Positions 23,997-35,000 of a stretch of 64,000 nucleotides of DNA are shown in pieces. Made by a program: the position numbers and the translations under genes. Source of the stretch: Gymnorhina tibicen (lineage: Eukaryota; Chordata; Aves; Passeriformes; Artamidae); contig VXAZ01018984.1 of assembly GCA_013399875.1 (NCBI GenBank), positions 3,106,935-3,170,934 on the forward strand, given 5' to 3'. The notes under the pieces were generated by a model, which worked only from the letters and a program-made list of their open reading frames with translations, did not search any database and was not told where the DNA came from. The first letter of the stretch is position 1. Every line of letters starts with the position of its first letter.

Positions 23997-25005
23997 TAAT
24001 AATAATCTTTTTAAAACGGCACCTGATTGTTTATTTCATGTGCGGTGATTCTTAATGACATTATTCAGCAACTTCCCTCCCTGTGCGTACCCCCGGATGC
24101 AGCACTGGCCAGCACAGCACAGCTTATCAAACACGGTCCTGCCTGGTTAGGTACCCACGCGTTTGAAAATCTAAGCAACAGGCTGATAAGCAGAATTTAA
24201 CTTGCTAAAGGATGCAGAGAACTTGACAATTTTAAGAAATCCGTGAGCAGAGGAGGTGCTTCCCTTCACATGACCGCAGCTTTGAAATTGGGCAGAGAGG
24301 CTGCCAGGTAATGTGAAAAGACAGAGTATCACGGCACCTGGTGAGACACCGGCCCTGGGTGAGAGCCGGGAGACCGGGGTCCCACAGCGGACACTTCGGG
24401 GGGTCTTTCGGCGCTGATACACGGAACCGTGAGTAGCACACGGGGCCCGAGGCGGCCGGAGATCACGGAATGTTGATACACCGGCATCAGCCACTATCCA
24501 AACTCCCTCCCGAAGTAAGCGTGTGGAGCAAACTGGACACGATTTTTCACCCCAAGAAAAACCCAACCCGGATGGCACCGCGGGGCGAACACGCAGCCCC
24601 TCCGCTGCCGCTGCCCAGAGCCCGCCCGGCTCCTCCGCCCTTCCCCGCAGCCGCACCGCACCCGGGCAGCAGCGGTACCTGCGGGCGGCCCGGCCCCGCT
24701 GCACCGGGACGGGACCGGCGCCGGGGCCGCCGCCAGAAACTCGGGCGCTGCGGACAAAAAGTAACTCGGAGGCAGAGCCGGCGGTAGAGCCGGCACAGCG
24801 CTCCCCCCACGGGGCGCCCGCGTCCCCTCCCGGCGCGGACCTGCGCCGGCTCCCCGCGCCTCCCGAGGCAGTGCCAGACCCGCACCGGGATCGCCCTCCC
24901 GCCGCGCCCTCGCCCCCCGGGCAGGAGCGGCCGCCTCCCGCCGCGGCATCGCCCCCACCCGCGTGGGAACGCGGCAGGTTCGCGGCCGGTGCGCGGCTCG
25001 ACGCA

Positions 25006-25024
25006 AAAATAAAAAAAAAAAAAA
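25006..25024. repeat. A-rich tract at the left edge of the assembly gap
   Basis: AAAATA followed by a long A run interrupts otherwise CpG-rich sequence roughly 20 bases before the gap. In gene orientation it is a T tract shortly downstream of where exon 1 is expected. A homopolymer in GC-rich flanks probably contributed to the assembly break. Confidence 0.8.
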
Positions 25025-25043
25025 GGAACCAAAAAACACCCGC

Positions 25044-25755
25044 NNNNNNNNNNNNNNNNNNNNNNNNNNNNNNNNNNNNNNNNNNNNNNNNNNNNNNNNN
25101 NNNNNNNNNNNNNNNNNNNNNNNNNNNNNNNNNNNNNNNNNNNNNNNNNNNNNNNNNNNNNNNNNNNNNNNNNNNNNNNNNNNNNNNNNNNNNNNNNNNN
25201 NNNNNNNNNNNNNNNNNNNNNNNNNNNNNNNNNNNNNNNNNNNNNNNNNNNNNNNNNNNNNNNNNNNNNNNNNNNNNNNNNNNNNNNNNNNNNNNNNNNN
25301 NNNNNNNNNNNNNNNNNNNNNNNNNNNNNNNNNNNNNNNNNNNNNNNNNNNNNNNNNNNNNNNNNNNNNNNNNNNNNNNNNNNNNNNNNNNNNNNNNNNN
25401 NNNNNNNNNNNNNNNNNNNNNNNNNNNNNNNNNNNNNNNNNNNNNNNNNNNNNNNNNNNNNNNNNNNNNNNNNNNNNNNNNNNNNNNNNNNNNNNNNNNN
25501 NNNNNNNNNNNNNNNNNNNNNNNNNNNNNNNNNNNNNNNNNNNNNNNNNNNNNNNNNNNNNNNNNNNNNNNNNNNNNNNNNNNNNNNNNNNNNNNNNNNN
25601 NNNNNNNNNNNNNNNNNNNNNNNNNNNNNNNNNNNNNNNNNNNNNNNNNNNNNNNNNNNNNNNNNNNNNNNNNNNNNNNNNNNNNNNNNNNNNNNNNNNN
25701 NNNNNNNNNNNNNNNNNNNNNNNNNNNNNNNNNNNNNNNNNNNNNNNNNNNNNNN
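25044..25755 (-). other. HHIP: assembly gap (712 N) probably hiding HHIP exon 1
   Basis: The sequence is all N. Vertebrate HHIP exon 1 encodes about 93 residues (signal peptide, basic stretch, first cysteines) and ends on a Lys codon before exon 2. No frame in the flanking GC-rich sequence on the minus strand shows a leucine-rich signal peptide or the cysteine-containing segment, and the island is the expected promoter. Exon 1 of about 280 coding bases would fit in the gap. This is inference; the gap length may itself be only an estimate. A further single N occurs at 26023. Confidence 0.6.
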
Positions 25756-25840
25756 AGCAGCCCTTCCCTTGTCGTCCCATAGGAAGGGTGTCCCCGCGGC
25801 GGGACTGCGGCCGCGGCCGGGCCGGGCGATGCCCCCTCCG

Positions 25841-25880
25841 CTGCTGCTGCTGCTGCCGGCGGCGGCTGCGGCTGCGGCTC
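25841..25880. repeat. CTG/CGG trinucleotide-rich stretch in the CpG island
   Basis: Five CTG units (25841-25855) are followed by GGCGG and GCTGCGG units. On the HHIP strand this is a CAG/CCG repeat, probably in the promoter or 5' untranslated region about 90 bases upstream of the gap. Confidence 0.8.
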
Positions 25881-26400
25881 GCCCGGGCTCTCATGTTTCG
25901 CTCCCTCTTTTCTTCTTCTTTTTAAGCGGCGCGCGGGGAGGTGCTGCCACCGCGCGCCCTGCACGTCACCCGGCGGCATCCACCGGCCGCGCGTGCCGCC
26001 CGCGGGGGCCCGCCGGGAAGCGNGCTCCCCTGTCTCGGCGGGAACCGGTGGCATCGCGGCGGTGCCCAGCGGAAGGCGAGCGCCGTAGGTGGGTCCTGCG
26101 CGCCCGACGGCCGAGGTGCCCGAGGCAGAGCTCCCTCGGCGTTCGGCTCGGGGGCTCCTGCCCCCCGCAGCTCATCCCCAAGCGCCTCGGAAGGTTCCAG
26201 AGGCGTGGGGTCAAGCGCGGGGCGGGCGTCGACGGCGGGAGCTGCCCTCCGCTCTCGGTGGCTTTTTCCAGCGGGACTTCGGCACCGTGGCTGCCCCCGA
26301 AGGTGCCGCGGGCTGGCAGACCTTTGGTGTATGTGAGCGCCGTGACCAAGGTACAACCTGTTGGTGATGTCGGCACAGCGTCCGTTCCTAAAGGTGTGAG

Positions 26401-28494
26401 GGAGCGGCATGTGGAGGGGTGAGCGTTCTCTCGGTGTGCTGAGAACGGGAGACCTGTGTGTGGGAAGAGCAGGAAGATCCAAGTACCTGGTGGCAAAAAA
26501 GCACCTGTGAGGCCAGGAGCCATCCAGAAAGGGAAAGGCCAGCAGGGGTGAAATGGAGGAAAAAGATGGAAGCCCAGAGAAGCTCAGCCCAGGGTCAGCC
26601 CTCAGAGGCGGCTGAGATGCGGGTGGAGCTACAGCCACTGACTTGGAGGCGAAGGGCAGCTGGATAAGTAAAGTCAGAGGTGTGTTTACCTCGGACTGGC
26701 TGCTCATCACAGAAACAGAGGGAAAATTGGCTGGTACCCAAAGACCACTTAGGAGAGAGAAAGGGAAAGAAGTATTGCCTTAAGTTTCTCATGTGCACTG
26801 GTGTCGCTAAACCAACTAGGCCCTGTTCCTGTTTTTCACCAAGCAAAGTGAGTCTCTTCATATTTACACTTGAACTCTTAAACAGCTGCACTGAACTAAA
26901 TAGGAGTTTGGCATCGATAAATAGCACATCAGATAAATTATTGAGTAGACACAAAGACTCTTCCCTCTCCCTTCAAGTGCATTTTTGAAGGCAAGGGGTT
27001 CCTTAACTCACGACTACCCATTGTCTTGCCACTGACTCTCATTTGACTGAAGGTTTTCCCAACCAAGGCTCGAGCTACATCCACATGAGTAAGGAAGGCC
27101 TGTGGTGCAGCTTGGGCCTCATCACTCATGTTGGTGAGTGAAATAGGGTGTATTCCTGAGATACAGCATCCTTGCTTTGTAGTTTTAGAGAAGAGTACTG
27201 CTTTACAATACACAAATTTTTTCCATGAGCAACCTGACATGGCAGAACTGTGGCAGTGCAGTTCTGTGACAACAGCTATGCCCTTTTCATTACTCTGAGG
27301 TATCGCGTAGATTATTCTGAAATAGAAGTGATTCTGGTATACAGCAGAATAACAGTATCAGAATAAAGTCACTTTTATTCCCAAGAAGACCCCTCACAGG
27401 GGGTTACACTGGCAGAACTGTAGTGGCCTAAGGACAGAGCAGGAGGTCTGTATGTCTCTTTCCCTCTGTAGGCACAAATATCTGAACCAATTCTCAGAGG
27501 AGGTGAGTTTGAGGTATATTAATTAGATAAAGATTTTCCGAAATGGGCTTTAGATCAAGCTGCCAAACTAAGAAAGACCTTACAGTTTGTGAAGATCTGT
27601 TTTTACACAGAAATTTTACGTGGATCTATGATGGAGACATTTCCCAGAGATTCTGTGGAATGTACTGTTCACCTTGTATAATATAAAGTGCTCAAAACTT
27701 CAAGCTCTATAGTGATGGGGTGATGTAAAGATGCATAAGCAAGACTTGAAGAAGGTTGAATGTTCTTCAAAACCTCTGAATAGAAATTTCTGATTCTTGG
27801 GGTTTTGTGCAAGAAGACCTGATTTAATCTAATGTTCCTTTCCACTCTTTAAAAGTACAAGTTGGCTTCTTTTCTAATGAAGTATTTTTCTCAGTTGATA
27901 CAGAATTTTATTTTAATTTTAATAATGCAAAGTTAAAGTCAGTGTTAGTGTATGCCAGTTCAGAGTGTCAACTTCAGGTGACTTCCAGCCTCTGATAAAC
28001 AGAGATAAGGGAATACTTACGAAGTAAAAACATACACATAGGAAATGTGGATAATAAACACATCAGTTTTTAAGACAACCTGGATTCTGTCACATGAAGC
28101 TCATTACTAGAAATAATTAAACATGATGATGCCATAAGTGAGCTGAATAAATTCTGTTATTTCTTCAGATGTAGATGAGAATTTTTGCAGGATATAAGTA
28201 AGAATCCTTGGGTTGCAGTGCAATTATGTGTCAAAGGGTTAGAAAGTTTTAAAAAGGGAAGCTGTTTCTGCCACAGTTTGAATGTAGCTAGATTTTCTTC
28301 TAGTTTTGCCTGGGAATAAGCAGACTGTGCTTAGTTACACCATAGCTTTAATTGTCTGTATCACTATGTACATAATGATACATCCTTGAGTACCTGCATC
28401 ACATAGATTGAACGTGTCAGAGCGTAAGGCTGATTGTGGCATGCACGTGAACTTACTGTTTCTCAGATTGTTTTATGTTATACATATTTTTCAA
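26401..28494. other. upstream intergenic DNA adjoining the CpG island
   Basis: GC content drops quickly to the AT-rich background. No exon, RNA gene or recognisable repeat was identified. A divergent non-coding transcript starting in the island, analogous to human HHIP-AS1, would have to run through here on the plus strand, but nothing in the sequence demonstrates it. Confidence 0.6.
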
Positions 28495-28757
28495 GGGAAC
28501 CTAGCTGCACCAAGAAACTTGCCTTTCAGGTTTGAAGACCTGTCGGACATCAGGAATAATTTTTTCACTGAAAGGATGGTTAAAGCATTGGAACACACTG
28601 TCCAGGGAGAGGTGAAATCACTGTCTGTGGAGTGTTCAAGAAATGACCGGACGTGGCATTTAGTGCTGTGGTTTAGTTGGCATGGTGGTGCCTAGTCAAA
28701 GGTTGAACTTGGTGATCCTGGGGGCCTTTTCCAACCTTAATGATTCTATGATTCTAA
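28495..28757 (+). repeat. CR1 LINE 3'-end fragment
   Basis: Sense-oriented CR1 end: segments 'GGTTTGAAGACCTGTCGGAC', 'AGGAATAATTTTTTCACTGA', 'GGAACACACTGTCCAGGGAG', then 'GATCCTGGGGGCCTTTTCCA' and 'ACCTTAATGATTCTATGATT' as the terminal tail. These follow the CR1 3' coding end and untranslated region in order. The copy is diverged and 5'-truncated. Confidence 0.88.
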
Positions 28758-29511
28758 GTGCATGAGCTCCCCAGTCTCAGTTTGAACAAAAGGGGAAATG
28801 TGTAGTTACGTGTAGCGGCTAGGGTCAGTTTTGGGAAATACAGTTATCACAGGAGTTTGCAGATAGGAGCAGAAGCTGGGCAAAGTGATTTCATGGCACC
28901 AGGTTTGATGGAAGCAAACAGTAGCATCAAATTATTCCTAAACTACCAAGAGATGTGGTTTGATGGCACAGATTTATGTCTGCTTGTGATTCACAGGGAA
29001 ACTTTAAATGTGGTCACCTCACTTGTGAAAGGCTAAGCCCATGTAGTGTGAGATGTGTCTTCATCAGGGATAAATTCCAACCTTCCACACTGGTAGCAAA
29101 TACCTGGCATGCCATGAGGATGAATATTGCAGTGTTGGAGCAGGTTTGGAAATTATGATTTTATGAAATTATGATATTCTGGGAAATTATGGTATTTCAG
29201 ATACTAGTAGGGGAGCATCACCCCTCTGTCTCAAGAATGCAGCTAGATAAAGCAGGTGGACTTCAGCCCTTGGGAGAGTGACTGTTCTCTTGTTTTAGCT
29301 GGAATTTGAGTTGAACTTCTGAAACACATTTATTTTGTAATCAGAAAAAAGCTTTTTTCTTTTTTTTCACAACCACTTACTTGTCAGATGAAATGAGGAT
29401 GAAATCTCTCCATATCACATTACCATTACACTTTCCACTGAGTCCCAGTATAAACTGTAGGATGTGTTGTGAAGCCAGTGATTCCTCTTCTGTCTAGGTA
29501 GTTCTGTGAAG

Positions 29512-29580
29512 AGCAGGGAACTGAGCTTGATGATCCTTATGGGTCCCTTCCAACTCAAAATATTCTGAAATTCTATGGTC
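29512..29580 (+). repeat. short CR1 3'-tail fragment
   Basis: 'GAGCTTGATGATCCTTATGG' followed by 'GTCCCTTCCAACTCAAAATA' and 'TTCTGAAATTCTATG' is a diverged CR1 terminal segment in sense orientation. The body upstream is not recognisable. Confidence 0.75.
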
Positions 29581-31347
29581 TTGTTGGGATTACTCTGTAT
29601 CATAGACCAGTGAGAAACACTCAGTCATGGATTCTCTGCTGTAGATGCTCAAGATTAGAGTTCCACTTCCAGATTCAATTCTGTGAAAAAAAAAAAAGCC
29701 TTTAAGTTGAAATTTTGTATGTTTCATTTAGAGAGGAAAGCAGAAAAATCTTTCTAAAGGTCACATAGTTTGTTTAAATTGCTTTGTAACAGCACCAAGC
29801 TTGAGAGTCCAAGCTCTGCGGCTTCTGCCTCAGCTGCGGCTCCTGAAGCTTAAAGTTGCCATCTCCCTGTTTTCTGTCAGCTAGATGGACAGAGACACAG
29901 GATTCTGGAAATTTGGAATGAGGACTTGGGCAGGAATCTCAAGGTTTGGCAGTCTGGGCTCCTGTGCTTCTGGCTTTCTTTGGGTGAAAGCCCAGCTGTC
30001 CTGAGAGTCCCATTAGAAGTGAAGTTGCTAGTTTTTTCTGGCTCTGGGCTGCATCACTGGGGCTGGGGTTCCTGTGGCTTCAGGGCAGAGAACTGAAGTA
30101 TCAGGAGACTGACTCTGGGACAGCCTTTATGGCAGGAGTTCCCCACAGCTGTGAACTTCACAAGTCCGCTCGCTGTAGCAGCTCCTCCGGTAATGAAGAA
30201 AGAAAACTTGCTGGAATGGTTTCATTAAAGTGTCTCATGGTTAGTCAGAAGTTTATAAAGCCATTATATTTTTGCTTATATTTCTGTTTGTGATGTAACA
30301 GAATTTTTTCAGTTGGTCAAAACATTTCTGGTTGGTTCTACCAACCCTGTACTATAGCCCACATCATTTCATGGGGTTGAGAATAACATGCTGCTTGTCT
30401 TTGCATACCACAAATACAAGGTGTGAAAGCTGGTATAGCATGAATGACCAGGACTTGTTAGGATATTTTTTATGGGAAAATAGGTGCCCAGACAGTCACA
30501 GAAAAGTTTTTAGGGTATGCCTCTACCACAGATTTCCCCATGGCTCTTAGAAATCTTCTAACCCAGCTGAAGCCACCTGGACCACGTGAGTCTGTAAACT
30601 AATGCGTCTCCTCTCTACACAAGACTTCAAAAACCCCTGATTCCCGTCTGTGTACAAAAGCAGTATTGGACTGATGTTAACTCCACTTGATTGGCTCATC
30701 AGGGATTAAGACCTGCAGATTGTTTTAGCACATCACATCAGCTGCTAACACAAACTTTCAATTACGTGTGTTCAGTTTTGCAATGAGGGCTGGTCTAACT
30801 AGGAGGCAGATAAAGGAAACCATTTTGTGCGGGAATGAAGACTCGAGAGGCCCTCTTGCCTACAGTCTGCATACTTTCAGTACCTGCTGTAATTCACCTC
30901 AACATTGGGTCTCTATTTATGTGTGTTACAAAGAGACAAAGGAAGCTGCTGTGGGAAAAATCTTTCTTTACTGCCAGGGATAGTGGTAATCCCACTCTGT
31001 ACTGCAGTTTACAAGACACGTGTATGCTGTGCCTTGCTCCAGTGTTTGAAGTGTCCATAACGTGCTGTAGGAACAATTTGCATAAGATGTCAACAGGGGA
31101 ACTCTGAAATGCTTGTAATACTTACCAAAGGAATAAAGGTCTTTCTGAATAAGTGATATTGTACATGCCAGAGCTAAATAATGGACTTAAATATTTGTGC
31201 CTAATATTCTTTGTAGCCTGTGGAGTGTGGGGATGGAAATTTTACCCTGGCAGTGTTAAAAGTAAACGGTCACAAGGCTCAGCTCTGAGCTGCCCAATGA
31301 CTGGGACATCAGACAGGATTCCACAGGTTTTCCCTGTGTTGATGCAG

Positions 31348-31366
31348 TGCATGTGCATGTGCATGT
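31348..31366. repeat. TGCATG hexanucleotide repeat (3 copies)
   Basis: Three uninterrupted TGCATG units plus one base. A minor microsatellite. Confidence 0.85.
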
Positions 31367-33381
31367 CACTTTGTTCCATAGGTCATTGTGAGTTAATTCC
31401 TATTTGATATGGAAGCTTGGGGAAATTCTTCGTAGTAGCTTCGTATAATACACGCTAAGGCACCGTGTACAGCATTGCTGCATATCGGGCATATATGCTA
31501 CATTAACTTGAGCCTACTTTACAAACAGTAAAAAACTTTTCTCACACAGGTGGAAAATAGCAGTGGAGTCAGCAACCACTGTCACATATTTTTCTGGAAC
31601 AGCATGTGTCCAATTCATATGTGTGATACAGCTTTCAGAAAGATGTCTCTACTTCAGTGCCATGACTTATCTTTTGGAAAGTACGGAGTTCAGCTTTATT
31701 ACAATTGCTCTTTGGTGCATTGTTCTCACAGCTACTCAGGGCCCTGGCACAAGGGGGAAAGCAGTGGTGTACCTGACACTCATCTTCAGCCTTGTGCTAG
31801 CAGCCTGCTGTGTTAAACTATTCCGAGAGGTGCCGAATGCTGCCTCGTGTTTCTGGCATCACACATAAGCTCTGCAGGCTTGTGTGCACTTCTGTGCAGC
31901 GTCATACCTACATCAGGCCATCGTTTCCCAGTGACTGTCCAGCCTCCACTGATCCGTGGTTACAAATTGTACCCTCTCTTTTCTTCACTTTTTTCATCTT
32001 ATTTCCCTGAAGGGGCATTGGGAACATTGTGTTACCAGCCTAAATCCTGACCGGATGAGATCAGTCTGAGGAGGATTAAAGCTGTAGCCCGAGTCCCAGT
32101 CATGTAAAGAAAAAGCTGGAGGAAGCAGGTGATTTTGTAAAAAGCTAATTCTTACAGGGTGTGTTCCTTGAGAACCCCTCACTGAAGTCATTCAGTTTGG
32201 CCCGCTTGCCCCCCTCACACTCCTGTGATGCACAGCAAATTTCGAACATATGGATCTTAGATTATGTACAATAGTGAACCTTTAACTAGAAAAACCGTGC
32301 TCAGGTTCACAGTAATTAAAATGGAATGCTGGCACTCGTTTGGCCAGTAACTTAGGATGTGGCCATAAAGCTGCTTCATCCCTAAAGAGTGCTGTCAAAC
32401 CATCAGGGTTTGGGACTCCCTGGTTCTGCAGCCTGAGACTATTCTGCCAGGAATGTGGTCTTCAAAGACAGATTGGACTGTGTAAATTCTTCCAAACCTT
32501 GAGATGAAGAGTCCATTAACTTTGGTGAGAAATACATCTAAGTAGGTGGTGGGTTCACACACAGGTGGCAATGTGTGAATAATTTCTTTCATTTGACTGT
32601 AAGATGCATGAACAAAGAAGATCCTTGGACAAAGATGTAAACTGATGTGGATGCCAGATGAACTTTGACTGAACTTAAGGCCAAACCATATTTTAAAAAA
32701 TAAATAAATTACTCGGGATAAGGAGACACAATAGCAGATGCTGGAACCATCTGTTCCTGGACAGCTCTAATAGAAAACTCCTTCTAGTCTATTGCATGTT
32801 TCTTTCTCCATTAGAAAGTAGTATTCTCCCCATGAATGTGGTCTGCCTGTGGTAGGATATGAACAGTAACAGCCTTGATTTCCAGGTGAGTTGTCCTCAA
32901 TCCCAGAACTTCCATATGCAGCCTGGCTTCTGCAGCATTTGAAATTCTGCATATAATCAAGTGATTGAGTTAAGCACTCCATCCTAACCTTAAGGCATGT
33001 ATTACAATCACTATCAAATGAACTTTAAGGATGAGCTGTACTGCTCCATGTAATTTGTTACAGATGTGAGGGAATCCCTAATTTCCCAAGGAATGGTCAC
33101 TGCAGACTAGATGTTGTCTGAATGAGGTAAACAGACTGCATTTAACCCTTACTGCACAGATTCGGTTTTAATTTGGCAAAAACGTGATTTAAAGTGGTCA
33201 CTATTCCAGCTTTTTCACTTTTCCTACTCCCCATATAACTTTTTAGAATAAGGCCTAAATTATAAAACAGAATCATAGCGTTCCAGGGATGATGCAAAGT
33301 TACAGACTACTTTCTGTGTTTGGGACAAGATTAGTAGGTATAGGTCACCACTCAGTTATTAAGTGTTGGCTTTCATGAGGG

Positions 33382-33420
33382 ATCAATTTTTTGAGACCCA
33401 TCAATTTTTTGAGACCCATC
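33382..33420. repeat. 18-bp perfect tandem duplication
   Basis: ATCAATTTTTTGAGACCC occurs at 33382-33399 and again at 33400-33417 without mismatch, followed by the first bases of a third copy. It is likely a recent slippage event. Confidence 0.9.
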
Positions 33421-34689
33421 CAGTGGAATAATGATACACAGTCATTTTTAATATGGAAATACATTCTTTGCGGAACAATGCCTATGTCATGGACGAGTTG
33501 CTGAATTTTGCTGGCAAATCAGTCAAGTATCAGTGGGAGTCAGATGAGTTTCTACTGCCACTCAACATTTTTTGGAAGCTCAGGGGTCAGCTGGATGTTC
33601 ACAGGGGAATTCTTTGTTCCAGCAGTCATTTTTTTTTCTAATATGAAGTCTGAGATGGTAGCACTTTACTTCTGTGGAACTGTTTATGATAAACTTATCT
33701 GAATATATGTAAGGGAGGAAGGCTCTGAGGACATTCGAATCCTGTGCCTCTGGCAGCTTGAAGGAGCAGAGGGACTGTGTGGGTTGTTCTCTCTGGACCT
33801 GTGTTTTTTTTATAGAACCTCACACCAAACGTTCAGTTCTTCTGGGAGGCTTGTGTATCGCTCCACCAAGCATGGCTTTCCAAAGGGTTTGAACTTTAAC
33901 ACCAGGGGCACTTGCGTGTCTCAGGAGGAGGTAATCTGTATAGACAAAACTTTGGGAAACACTTCTAAGTGACAGCTGTATGTTCCCTGAGAGTGCTGTT
34001 GTACCAAGAAATCAGTGAACTAGTCTGGAAGTCTGCACAATCAAATTGTTTTGACAGAGCTGAGTGGACAGGTAATAATTCTGAATTTTCCAGTGTTTTT
34101 GGATAGGAAACAGAGTTTTAAAGTTTTAATGCTGATTTTAACAAGATGTTAAAAATGTAATTTCAAGCAGATAACATAGTAATTATGAGTTACTTATCTT
34201 TTACTTTCCTACAGGGAGGGAGTCATATAGGACATAAATAGGACACCTCTAGAAAAATAACTTAACAGGGATACAGTCCTGTACTTCTTTCTTACTGATC
34301 CTTAATTTAGACATTTCTGGACTAGGATTCCACACTGTATCTTGAGATCCACCCAGTAGGAGGAGAGAATTCTGAAAAGGTGTAGCATTTAAATGGGTTA
34401 ATTACGATTTTTTTTTTACATCCTTTCTCAAAGCAGGCAGCAATTCACTCCCTGATGGGTAGAACTAGGTAAATATCTTTTATCTGAAGAACATTAAGAT
34501 TTATGAATAATAATAAAACAAGACTAGCACTGAAAAATACTAAAGAAAAAAAAGAGAGAAGAACAACAATTAGTGATAAAATAGAGAAGGAAAAATGAAT
34601 AATGAAATCAAGGTTCCTTCACATATGCTTTATCCTTTCCATTGTGGCTTGATCCAGAGCCCATTCAACACGTTCCCCTGATTTTCATA

Positions 34690-35000
34690 TCACAGATTCA
34701 TGGTATGGTTTGGGTTGGGAGAAACCTTGAAGATCACCCAGTTCCAAACCCCCTGCCATGGGCAGGGACACCTCCCACCAGACCAGGTTGCTCAGAGCCC
34801 CGTCCAACCTGGCCTTGAACACTTCCAGGGATGGGGCAGCCACAGCTTCTCTGAGCAACCTGTGCCAGTGCCTCGCCACCCTCACAGCAAAGAATTTCTT
34901 CCAAATATCCAACCTAAACCTGTCCTCTGTCAGTTTAAAGTCATTACCCCTTGTTCTCTCTTGATCCTCCCCTTACTGTGGAGATCCTTCTCTCCTGGAC
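34690..35000 (-). repeat. CR1 LINE fragment including the C-terminal end of its second open reading frame
   Basis: The plus strand is the reverse complement of a CR1 3' end. Read on minus, it encodes the typical CR1 C-terminus, with segments like FFAVRVARHWHRLLREAV, SLEVFKARLDGALSNL and WWEVSLPMAGGLEL, then the untranslated tail ending in an ACCATGAATCTGTGA-like repeat. It is among the best-preserved retroposon copies in the window but carries only about 300 bases, so it is 5'-truncated and cannot move. The right boundary is approximate. Confidence 0.93.

Larger units (their letters stand above)
18375..24324 (-). other. HHIP: HHIP intron 1, remaining part
   Basis: This is AT-rich non-coding sequence between the exon 2 region and the CpG island. 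It holds a T16 tract at 20075-20090 and a purine-rich A tract at 23959-23996. No exon or recognisable retroposon was found. The donor of exon 1 is not visible, so the exact right end of the intron is unknown; it probably lies at or within the gap at 25044. Confidence 0.7.
24325..26400. promoter_or_regulatory. HHIP: CpG island, probable HHIP promoter region
   Basis: This is the only strongly GC-rich, CpG-dense block in the window (boundaries approximate), sitting upstream of HHIP exon 2 in gene direction, where the first exon and promoter are expected. It contains GC boxes (CCGCCC at 24622-24627, GGGCGG at 24683-24688, GGGGCGGGC at 26219-26227) and a CRE/E-box-like CACGTCAC at 25972-25979. Long open frames through it on both strands are a consequence of GC richness and of the run of N, and their translations (Arg/Pro/Ala-rich) resemble no protein. 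The island is interrupted by the 712-base gap. The start site cannot be placed. Confidence 0.85.
28758..34689. other. intergenic DNA upstream of HHIP
   Basis: No gene was recognised. It includes a short CR1 tail at about 29512-29580, a somewhat GC-richer block at about 29790-30140, three TGCATG units at 31348-31366, and an 18-bp tandem duplication at 33382-33420. The open frames are short and without family resemblance. Confidence 0.65.

Noticed and set aside
25900..25940. Minus-strand peptide RRLKRRRKEGAK resembling the basic stretch of HHIP exon 1
   Set aside because: It arises from an A/G-rich tract; no signal peptide lies upstream and the cysteine-containing segments that should follow are absent.
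24171..26054. Very long open frame on the minus strand across the CpG island
   Set aside because: Most of it is the run of N translated as X; the rest is Arg/Pro/Ala-rich GC-driven translation with no domain. Other long frames here on both strands have the same cause.
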